20,114 nt of DNA from an uncultured Clostridia bacterium. Lineage in GTDB: Bacteria > Bacillota_A > Clostridia > TANB77 > CAG-508. The DNA lies in contig CALXZR010000076.1 of NCBI GenBank assembly GCA_944393295.1, positions 1 to 20,114 on the forward strand, read 5' to 3'. The notes under the pieces were generated by a model. The model was given only the letters and a program-made list of their open reading frames with translations, did no database searches and was not told where the DNA came from. Shown one piece after another: positions 15,401-20,114 of this stretch; within the stretch, counting starts at the first letter, position 1, and each line of letters starts with the position of its first letter. Position numbers and translations under genes: made by a program.

Positions 15401-15618
15401 GTTTCTACTGTTAATGGTTCTAAATAGATTTTATCAGCCATATTTTTATCTGTCATAATAGTAGCTGGATTTGAATTTACTAAAACAACTTCAATTCCTT
15501 CTTTTTTTAGCTCTCTACAAGCTTGTGTTCCTGCATAATCAAATTCTGCTGCTTGCCCTATTATAATAGGACCAGAGCCAATTACTAAAACCTTTTTTAT
15601 ATCTTTATTTCTTGGCAT
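12421..15618 (-). CDS. carB: Carbamoyl-phosphate synthase large subunit, 1065 aa
   Basis: Makes carbamoyl phosphate from bicarbonate, ATP and ammonia supplied by CarA, feeding pyrimidine and arginine synthesis. Both duplicated synthetase units are visible: [18 protein letters not shown] near the start and [18 protein letters not shown] around residue 560. Each is followed by an ATP-grasp domain ([36 protein letters not shown]). The C-terminal MGS-like allosteric domain (about 935-1065) contains STIGTAKFL and [19 protein letters not shown], the region where UMP and other effectors bind in this family. Full length. It starts 32 bases after carA with an AAAGGA site 8 bases before the ATG. It is controlled with carA from the attenuated leader upstream. 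Confidence 0.97.
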   Translation of the reverse strand: MPRNKDIKKVLVIGSGPIIIGQAAEFDYAGTQACRELKKEGIEVVLVNSNPATIMTDKNMADKIYLEPLTVETVKKIIKKERPDSILPNLGGQTGLNLAMELAENGFLEEYNVRLLGTKAEGIKKAEDRQAFKDMMEEIGEPCISSKVVYNVEDAVEFANKIGLPVIVRPAYTLGGTGGGIAYTIEELEEICSSGLRMSRVHEVLIEKCISGWKEIEYEVMRDGKGNCITICNMENIDPVGVHTGDSIVVAPSQTLANKEYQMLRTSAIKIISSLKIEGGCNVQFALNPNSFEYAVIEVNPRVSRSSALASKATGYPIAKVATKIAIGYSLDEIINSVTGKTYACFEPVLDYVVVKIPKWPFKKFLTASRDLGTQMKATGEVMAIAPNLEAGIMKAVRSLEENLDSLILPKLKEFTREEIEEKLKKVDNERIFVIAEALRRDISVEEIHNITTVDKFFIGIVSKIVNMEKDLQTKELNANLIRKAKKFGFTDKVISELSKQDIKEIKAIRLGNKIVANFKMVDTCSAEFEAQTPYYYSSYDEENETKTSDKKKVLVLGSGPIRIGQGIEFDYCSVHGVWSLKKAGYETIIVNNNPETVSTDFDIADKLYFEPLTAEDVENIVDVEKPYGAIVQFGGQTAIKLTKALTEMGVKILGTQEVDMDRAEDRKEFDEALNNCGILRPKGSTIFTVEEAKKVANNLGYPVLVRPSYVLGGQGMAIAYDDKEIEEYVNEINEVAQEHPILVDKYILGKEVEVDAICDGEDILIPGIMEHLERAGVHSGDSISVYPTQTLDLKYEKEIIKYTEKIAKELNVIGILNIQFIVSNDKVYIIEVNPRSSRTVPYISKVTNLPMIDIATDVILGKKLKNMPYGTGLYKKSEYVCVKMPVFSFEKIKNADTSLGPEMKSTGEVLGVDKNFENAILKAFIASGANVSKTGSILITVRDKDKPEMLPIAKKFKEKGFIIYSTIGTAKFLKENGIDAIVVEKIWEGKDSIIDLIQSGKINFVVNTPTKGKQANRDGFKIRRLTVECKIPCFTSLDTVNALYKAIDDNVEEKDLEVVDITKI

Positions 15619-15650
15619 TTTTTATTTCCTTTCTTCAATTAATTTTTGAT

Positions 15651-16712
15651 TTATAACATTTCAACAAATTCATCAAATAAATATGCTGTATCTTCTGGTC
15701 CAGGACAAGCTTCTGGATGAAATTGTACAGTAAATATTTTTTTGTTTTTATATCTAATTCCTTCTACTGTATTGTCATTTAAATTTATATGTGATACTTC
15801 AGCAATTTCAGGATTTAAACTTTCAGCAACAATATAATAGCCATGATTTTGTGAAGTGATATATACTCTGTCATTTTTTAAATCTTTTACTGGATGATTT
15901 GGTCCTCTATGTCCATATTTTAACTTTGCTGTTTTAGCCCCAGTTGCTAATCCCATTAATTGATGACCTAAACATATACCAAAAATAGGAATATTAGTTT
16001 TATATAATTTTTTAATTATTTCAATTTCTTCAGTGCAATCTTCTGGATTTCCTGGTCCATTTGAAAGCATTATTCCGTCTGGTCTTGTTGCTAATATCAT
16101 TTCTACTTTTGTATTATTTGGGTATACTGTTACTCCAACTCCTCTTTTTAGCAAAGAATTTACTATATTATCTTTTGCACCAAAATCTAAAAGTGCTACT
16201 TGCTTAGCTTTTGTTCTTCCATAAGTTACTATTTTATCAGTTGAAACCTCTTCTACAACTTTTCCAATTTCATATTTTTTTATTATTTCTTGTATAACAT
16301 CTAAATTTTCTATATTCGAAGTTAGATATCCACGCATTGTTCCACTATCTCTTAATATCTTTGTTAATTTTCTAGTATTAACACCCTTTAATCCTGGAAC
16401 ATTATTATCTTTTAAAAATTTGTCTAAATTTTCTTGCGTTCTAAAATTACTTTCATATTCTCCAATATCATGTACAAATATTGCTTTAGCCCATATTCTT
16501 TTAGACTCACAATCTTCCAAGCATACACCATAGTTACCTATAAGTGGATATGTCATTACTATTCCTTGTCCTGCATAAGAAGGATCTGTAAAAGTTTCTA
16601 CATAACCTACCATACCAGTATTGAATACTACTTCACAAGCTGTATCTTGGTTACTTCCAAATCTCTCTCCTTCGAAAATTTGTCCATTTTCTAAAACTAA
16701 ATAGCCTTTCAT
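15651..16712 (-). CDS. carA: Carbamoyl-phosphate synthase small (glutaminase) subunit, 353 aa
   Basis: Hydrolyses glutamine and passes ammonia to CarB. The N-terminal CarA domain opens with KGYLVLENGQIFEGERFG and contains NTGMVGYVETFTDPSYAGQ. The class I glutaminase domain has the catalytic triad: C247 in GICLGHQLMG, H332 and E334 in FHPEACPGP. The ATG at 16712 is chosen because AAAGGAG lies 5 bases upstream; the in-frame ATG 15 bases earlier overlaps that site. An intrinsic terminator ends only about 27 bases before the start, inside the carAB leader, so expression depends on polymerase reading through it. Confidence 0.96.
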   Translation of the reverse strand: MKGYLVLENGQIFEGERFGSNQDTACEVVFNTGMVGYVETFTDPSYAGQGIVMTYPLIGNYGVCLEDCESKRIWAKAIFVHDIGEYESNFRTQENLDKFLKDNNVPGLKGVNTRKLTKILRDSGTMRGYLTSNIENLDVIQEIIKKYEIGKVVEEVSTDKIVTYGRTKAKQVALLDFGAKDNIVNSLLKRGVGVTVYPNNTKVEMILATRPDGIMLSNGPGNPEDCTEEIEIIKKLYKTNIPIFGICLGHQLMGLATGAKTAKLKYGHRGPNHPVKDLKNDRVYITSQNHGYYIVAESLNPEIAEVSHINLNDNTVEGIRYKNKKIFTVQFHPEACPGPEDTAYLFDEFVEML

Positions 16713-16741
16713 TTTAGCTCCTTTCATTATTAAATTCTAAA

Positions 16742-16774
16742 AAAAAACACTAAATAAAAAATTTAGTGTTTTTT
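16742..16774 (-). terminator. Attenuator hairpin in the carAB leader
   Basis: On the minus strand a perfect 14-bp stem (16761-16774 with 16742-16755), 5-base loop, with nine consecutive T at 16739-16747 (partly in the stem), about 27 bases before the carA ATG. It lies after the promoter and before the structural gene, so it works as an attenuator if it terminates. The stem is AT-rich (core CACTAAAT) and may be only partly efficient. Confidence 0.7.
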
Positions 16775-16860
16775 GAATTTGTATTAGCAAAAAATGAGAT
16801 AATAAAAAAAGATGAATTTGCAATCTTTTTTATTTTATTATTTTTAGCAAAATACATCAT
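16750..16860 (-). CDS. Leader peptide of the carAB attenuator, 36 aa
   Basis: A short ORF starting MMYFAKNNKIKK and ending NTKFFI. GGAGG (16871-16875) lies 10 bases before the first ATG. The TAG stop (16750-16752) is inside the second arm of the terminator hairpin, so a ribosome that reaches the end covers the hairpin. The peptide has no arginine and seven phenylalanines that simply reflect U-rich RNA, so it is unlikely to sense an amino acid. The arrangement matches the PyrL leader of E. coli pyrBI, where slow polymerase at low UTP lets the ribosome catch up and block termination. Confidence 0.65.
   Translation of the reverse strand: MMYFAKNNKIKKIANSSFFIISFFANTNSKNTKFFI
16787..16831 (-). 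promoter_or_regulatory. U-rich putative pause region with upstream hairpin in the carAB leader
   Basis: In the transcript, a 9-bp stem (16823-16831 with 16805-16813, 9-base loop) runs into a 27-base stretch (16813 down to 16787) with 18 U, including runs of 7 and 6. It lies inside the leader ORF and ends 12 bases before the terminator hairpin. U-rich stretches slow RNA polymerase when UTP is scarce in E. coli pyrBI; a pause here is inferred. Confidence 0.5.
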
Positions 16861-16902
16861 TTTTTTATTTCCTCCATTCGACTTTTTACTACATTGTATT
16901 AA

Positions 16903-16931
16903 ATTTTACTATAGATTTTATTAAATGTCAA
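16903..16931 (-). promoter_or_regulatory. carAB promoter
   Basis: Minus strand: -35 TTGACA (16926-16931, exact), 17-bp spacer, -10 TAAAAT (16903-16908). The start would be near 16896, giving a leader of about 184 bases before carA. It begins 22 bases after the stop of the phosphatase gene. Confidence 0.75.
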
Positions 16932-16952
16932 TGGGAACAATTATGTCTCACT

Positions 16953-17492
16953 CTATTTAAAAGTATATTTACCAATTTCACAATTATCTAATCCAAGTCC
17001 TGTCAAATTTTCAATATCCGGAATTCCTTCAAAATAACATCTAAAAGGAATACTTACACCACCATGTGCAACAATTAAAATTCTTTTGTCTTTATATTTT
17101 TCTTTAATATCATCTAAAAAATTATAAATTCTTTCAAAAAAATCCTGTATTTTCTCTGCTTTTTCATAATTTTCTGCTTTTTTATAACTCCAAAAGTCTT
17201 CAAAACTAAATTCACTTTTGTTTTTTCCTTCAAATTCACCGAAATCTCTTTCTGCAATTCTATCATCTATTATTAGTGGTATGTTTCTTCCTTCATTTAT
17301 AATCTCAGCAGTTTGTTTTGCTCTTTTTAGCGGAGAACATATAATTAGGTCTATTTTTTCATTTTCTAGTTTATTTTTGGCTATTTTTGCTTGTTCTATT
17401 CCAGTTTGGTTTAACTCAATATCTGCTTTTCCTTGCAATTTCTCTTGCACATTCCAATCAGTTTGTCCATGTCTTGTTATTAAAATTTCCAT
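16953..17492 (-). CDS. Histidine phosphatase family protein (phosphoglycerate mutase-like), 179 aa
   Basis: Branch 1 histidine phosphatase. The phospho-acceptor motif TRHGQTDWN opens the protein (H8 in RHG). SPLKRAKQTAEII carries the second arginine, ERDFGEFEGK holds the acidic proton donor region, and VAHGGVSIPFR has the second catalytic histidine. At 179 aa it is shorter than glycolytic GpmA (about 230-250 aa) and fits broad-specificity phosphatases of the PhoE/CobC/GpmB group; the substrate is not readable. GGGGAG lies 5 bases before the ATG. No clear promoter was found in the 67 bases upstream, which hold the preceding gene's terminator, so it may depend on read-through. No terminator is visible before the carAB promoter. 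Confidence 0.9.
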   Translation of the reverse strand: MEILITRHGQTDWNVQEKLQGKADIELNQTGIEQAKIAKNKLENEKIDLIICSPLKRAKQTAEIINEGRNIPLIIDDRIAERDFGEFEGKNKSEFSFEDFWSYKKAENYEKAEKIQDFFERIYNFLDDIKEKYKDKRILIVAHGGVSIPFRCYFEGIPDIENLTGLGLDNCEIGKYTFK

Positions 17493-17525
17493 CTTTTCTC
17501 CCCATCTCTTACATACATAAAAATA

Positions 17526-17550
17526 GAACGGTGCTATTAAAGAACCGTTC
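17526..17550 (-). terminator. Terminator after the 110-aa membrane protein gene
   Basis: A 7-bp GC-containing stem GAACGGT (17526-17532) with ACCGTTC (17544-17550), 11-base loop, followed on the minus strand by TATTTTTATG. It lies 9 bases after the stop codon. Confidence 0.7.
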
Positions 17551-17559
17551 CATCTTTTA

Positions 17560-17892
17560 TTATTTAGATTCCCATCTAAGCATTTTTATATCCTTATATT
17601 TATCTAAAACTTTCATATATTTTTGATATTCTTCTTCCCATAGTGCATCTGGAACTTTATCAAATGCTTCAAAAATTTTATCTGCTTCTTGCATAAAAAT
17701 TATTTGTTGTTGTGGAGTTAACTTTTCATATTTTATACTAAATGCATATAATTTATCTAAAGTTTCATTTGCTTTAATAAAAGACCAAAAATCTGTTACA
17801 TTCATTCCTGCCATTTTAATTTGCGCAACTGCTAAAACTGTTAAAAATAATATTACTGTAAATAGTATAAAAATAACTGCTAAAAATTCCAT
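17560..17892 (-). CDS. Small hypothetical membrane protein, 110 aa
   Basis: Not recognised. The N-terminus is one hydrophobic helix (EFLAVIFILFTVILFLTVLA, about residues 2-24) without a clear cleavage site, so a membrane anchor is likelier than a secretion signal. The rest is helical and acidic, with TPQQQIIFMQEADKIFEAF and a tyrosine/lysine-rich end (EEEYQKYMKVLDKYKD). The ribosome site is weak (GGTG, 4 bases before ATG). It has its own strong promoter and a terminator, so it is expressed as a single gene. Position next to the surface protein gene does not establish a shared role. Confidence 0.7.
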   Translation of the reverse strand: MEFLAVIFILFTVILFLTVLAVAQIKMAGMNVTDFWSFIKANETLDKLYAFSIKYEKLTPQQQIIFMQEADKIFEAFDKVPDALWEEEYQKYMKVLDKYKDIKMLRWESK

Positions 17893-17922
17893 ATTACACC
17901 ATCTTTCTTTTGTTCTTTGAAA

Positions 17923-17951
17923 ATTATAACATATACTATTTTTTTATTCAA
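17923..17951 (-). promoter_or_regulatory. Promoter of the 110-aa membrane protein gene
   Basis: Minus strand: -35 TTGAAT (17946-17951), 17-bp spacer, -10 TATAAT (17923-17928) preceded by TGT, an extended -10. It lies in the 69-base gap after the surface protein gene, where no terminator for that gene is visible. Confidence 0.75.
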
Positions 17952-17961
17952 TATTTTTTCT

Positions 17962-20114
17962 TTATTTTGCTTTTCTTCCTTCATTTTTTCCGTATAATAT
18001 ATAGTGCTCATAGTATAATAACATGTCATTTCCATAAGCTTTTCTTAAGTCAGAGTAATTTGCTTTATATACTGTAACTTTAAAGTCACTACTAGCATTT
18101 CTTCCCTCTTTCATACCGATATTTGCAAAATGATTTAAAGCTGCTGAATAAGTATTTCCATAAGCCTTTTTCAAATCCGAATTATTATTTAAATAATATT
18201 TTACATCAAAATATAAAGATGCTCTTCTTCCTTCATTAATTCCATAACTTATAAAATGGTCATATGCTGCTTTATAGTCATTTCCAAAGGCTTTTTTCAA
18301 ATCACTATTAGTTGATAAATAGTAATTAGCATCAAATACTAAAGAAGCAATTCTACCTTCCTTAATTCCATTATTTATATAATGTGACTTAAGTGCTGCT
18401 TCATTATATCCAAAAGCATTTCTTAAATCTTGATATAAATCATAATAAAGTTTTGCATTAAATAATGAGTTTGTTATGTCTTCTGGTCTTGCATTACTAT
18501 TTTCTGATGTAGGCTCATTAGCCTTTCTTCCTTCATTTTTTCCAAATCTTAAATAATGTTCTATTAGCTGATAGCCATTCATATTTTTTAAATCAGAGTT
18601 ATTATTTTTGTAATATTCACCCCAATATAAATTTGAGCTTTTTCTTAATTCTTTATATCCATTTGAAATAAAGTGATTGTAAGCCGCTTCATAATTATTT
18701 CCAAAGGCAGATTTTAAATCACTATTATTTGCTAAATAGTAGCTTGGATTAAATACACTTGAAGGTTCTCTACCTTCTTTAATTCCACTATTTAAATAAT
18801 GTGATTTAAGTGCCGCTTCATTGTATCCAAAAGCAGCTTTCAAATCTGGATATTTATCTGCATAATATTTATAGTCAAAAATTAAATTTGCAACTTGTGC
18901 TGCTGTATAGTTTATACTTTGATTTGTATTATTATTATTATTATTATTATTATTGTTGCTTCCTCCATTTGTCTCAGATACAAAAGTTAAATTAATAGTT
19001 TCAGTAGCAGGTCCAAGTTTAATTATTAAATTTGCTGTTCCAGCTCCAACACCTTTCATATTACCATTTTTATCAATAGTCATTACTGATGTATTTGAAC
19101 TAGACAAACTAACTTCTGTTGGTAAAAGTGATATTCTAGCACCTTTCCAAGCTACATTTACTAAATAAGGAACAACCTTTACAGTTTCTCCTACTTTATA
19201 GTTCTTTGAACTACTCAAATTTGAACTTAATGTATCAGCATAATAGTAATACAATAATTTTGTTTTAGTTACTTTCTGTACTGTAGTATTTACACTTCCT
19301 TCACCATTTGCTGTTCCAAATAATTGAACCCAATAAAGTATTCCATCTTTTTCGAAACATCCAATTCCTATAGATTTATAATTCTTACCTAATATATTGT
19401 TCTTATGTGTTGTTGAATTCATCCAGCTATTCATAACATTTTCTGGACTGCTTTGACCACCAGCAATATTTTCAGCCATTGCCTTAGAACTTATAGTAAA
19501 ACAATCACCAGTTCCTGGTCTACTATGTTCAAAATATAAACTTATTTCTAAAGCTCTTTCCATTGCAGCTTCTGTTAATTCTTTATCTATAGTTACATTT
19601 CCTAAACCATTAGAGCTTCTTTCTTTATTTACTAAATTTACAACTTGATTAACAAAGTCGTATCTATTAGTTCCTGAAATTGTTAGTTTTACATTTTTAA
19701 TATAGTTTCCACTTTCAGCCATCTCTATTCCATCTGGCATATCTATATTAGTTAACTTTTCGCTATCTAAATCAAAATCTTTTTCTATTAATAGTATAGA
19801 ATCTGGAATTGTTAATGTAGTTAAACTATCGCAATCTGCAAAAGCACCTTCTCTTATACATTCTAGTTTTGAAGGTAATTTAACTTGTGTTAATTTTGTA
19901 CATTCTTTAAAAGCATCATCATTTATTAAATTAGTTGTACAATTTGTTGCATCAACACTTACTAAATTGGTACAACCTTTAAAACAACTATGTGGTATTG
20001 ATGATGTTTGTGTATTAATAACAACATTTTTTAAACTAGTAGCCATTTCAAAACATGAAAATTCCATTTTTGTTATACTACTTGGTAATACAATACTTGT
20101 TAAAGCCTCTGCTT
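17962..20114 (-). CDS. Secreted or surface protein: BspA-type LRR, CAP domain, Big-like domain, seven 40-residue repeats (N-terminus missing)
   Basis: The frame stays open past the right edge, and the residues before the ATG at 20067 (EALTSIVLPSSITK) continue the repeat pattern, so that ATG is internal and the gene is partial. Counting from it: BspA-type leucine-rich repeats (1-115, for example FKGCTNL, FADCDSLTTLTIPDSI); a CAP/SCP domain (about 137-252; H181, E199, H221; MAENIAGG, HKNNILG); a Big/Ig-like domain (about 265-365, VSLSSSNTSVMTIDKNG); ten asparagines (371-380); then seven repeats with the pattern YY....SDLK.AFG...AA..H....G..EGR to the end. There is no LPXTG or membrane anchor at the C-terminus; secretion depends on the unseen N-terminus. 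A role in adhesion or wall association is inferred from BspA-type proteins. Confidence 0.85.
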   Translation of the reverse strand, partial: AEALTSIVLPSSITKMEFSCFEMATSLKNVVINTQTSSIPHSCFKGCTNLVSVDATNCTTNLINDDAFKECTKLTQVKLPSKLECIREGAFADCDSLTTLTIPDSILLIEKDFDLDSEKLTNIDMPDGIEMAESGNYIKNVKLTISGTNRYDFVNQVVNLVNKERSSNGLGNVTIDKELTEAAMERALEISLYFEHSRPGTGDCFTISSKAMAENIAGGQSSPENVMNSWMNSTTHKNNILGKNYKSIGIGCFEKDGILYWVQLFGTANGEGSVNTTVQKVTKTKLLYYYYADTLSSNLSSSKNYKVGETVKVVPYLVNVAWKGARISLLPTEVSLSSSNTSVMTIDKNGNMKGVGAGTANLIIKLGPATETINLTFVSETNGGSNNNNNNNNNNTNQSINYTAAQVANLIFDYKYYADKYPDLKAAFGYNEAALKSHYLNSGIKEGREPSSVFNPSYYLANNSDLKSAFGNNYEAAYNHFISNGYKELRKSSNLYWGEYYKNNNSDLKNMNGYQLIEHYLRFGKNEGRKANEPTSENSNARPEDITNSLFNAKLYYDLYQDLRNAFGYNEAALKSHYINNGIKEGRIASLVFDANYYLSTNSDLKKAFGNDYKAAYDHFISYGINEGRRASLYFDVKYYLNNNSDLKKAYGNTYSAALNHFANIGMKEGRNASSDFKVTVYKANYSDLRKAYGNDMLLYYEHYILYGKNEGRKAK
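17965..18885 (-). repeat. Seven tandem 40-residue protein repeats in two related blocks
   Basis: Each unit ends in a G..E.R motif (GIKEGR, GYKELR, GKNEGR, GIKEGR, GINEGR, GMKEGR, GKNEGR). Unit 1 is closest to unit 4 (both contain AFGYNEAALKSHY), unit 2 to units 5 and 6 (SDLK.AFGN.Y.AAY.HFIS), and unit 3 to unit 7 (GKNEGRKA). An S/N/P/E spacer separates units 3 and 4. The order suggests duplication of a three-unit block, followed by one extra unit. Confidence 0.8.
18928..18954 (-). repeat. ATT trinucleotide tract encoding polyasparagine
   Basis: Nine perfect ATT copies on the + strand (AAT codons on the coding strand), which with one AAC codon encode ten asparagines between the Big-like domain and the repeats. 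It is in frame, so copy-number changes would alter linker length only. Confidence 0.9.

Noticed and set aside
15137..15427. Plus-strand ORF of 96 codons inside carB
   Set aside because: It mirrors conserved carB codons on the other strand and has no supporting context.
16713..16896. PyrR-type antiterminator or T-box in the carAB leader
   Set aside because: I saw no PyrR loop-type sequence and no T-box-like TGGNACCGCG element; the leader is nearly all A and T with a short ORF.
1..20114. CRISPR array, rRNA, insertion sequence or toxin-antitoxin pair
   Set aside because: No regularly spaced direct repeats of CRISPR type, no rRNA stretches, no transposase and no recognisable toxin or antitoxin were found; the only mobile-element genes are the replication protein and recombinase at the left end.

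Overview
The window is very AT-rich DNA with strong AGGAGG-type ribosome sites, sigma-A-like promoters with 17-bp spacers, T-rich intrinsic terminators and a tRNA with an encoded CCA end. Together these point to a low-GC Firmicute, most likely a clostridium. The protein families (YtrA-like GntR regulator, BspA-type surface protein, tandem ThyX) fit a gut- or host-associated clostridium, but the species cannot be named from this sequence.

Layout. From 1 to about 1960 lies the right end of an integrated element on the + strand: the end of a filamentous-phage-type (gene II/X) rolling-circle replication protein, a XerC/D-like tyrosine recombinase starting 1 base after it, a small convergent ORF, and a roughly 150-base imperfect inverted repeat. 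The repeat ends next to the 3' side of a minus-strand tRNA-Asn. Everything to the right of this is on the minus strand and looks like chromosomal backbone. In transcription order from the right end: a large secreted or surface protein (BspA-type LRR, CAP domain, Big-like domain, seven 40-residue repeats; N-terminus outside the window), a small one-helix membrane protein, a histidine phosphatase, carA-carB-PHP phosphoesterase, an ABC ATPase/permease/GntR operon, tetR-acyl-CoA ligase, an unrecognised coiled-coil protein, thyX-folA, and tRNA-Asn.

How the genes work together. carAB makes carbamoyl phosphate. Its 184-base leader holds a promoter, a 36-codon leader ORF, a U-rich stretch and a terminator hairpin that the leader ORF runs into. 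This is the layout of the E. coli pyrBI UTP-sensing attenuator; no PyrR-type element was seen. The ABC operon has a 14-bp perfect palindrome on its transcription start and encodes its own GntR repressor as the last gene, which suggests a feedback loop. thyX (two fused ThyX-like halves with complementary motif loss) and folA form a dTMP/folate operon.

The two points most worth following are the carAB leader and the long hairpin next to the rolling-circle element's recombinase. The second resembles in outline the folded single-stranded attachment site of CTX phage.
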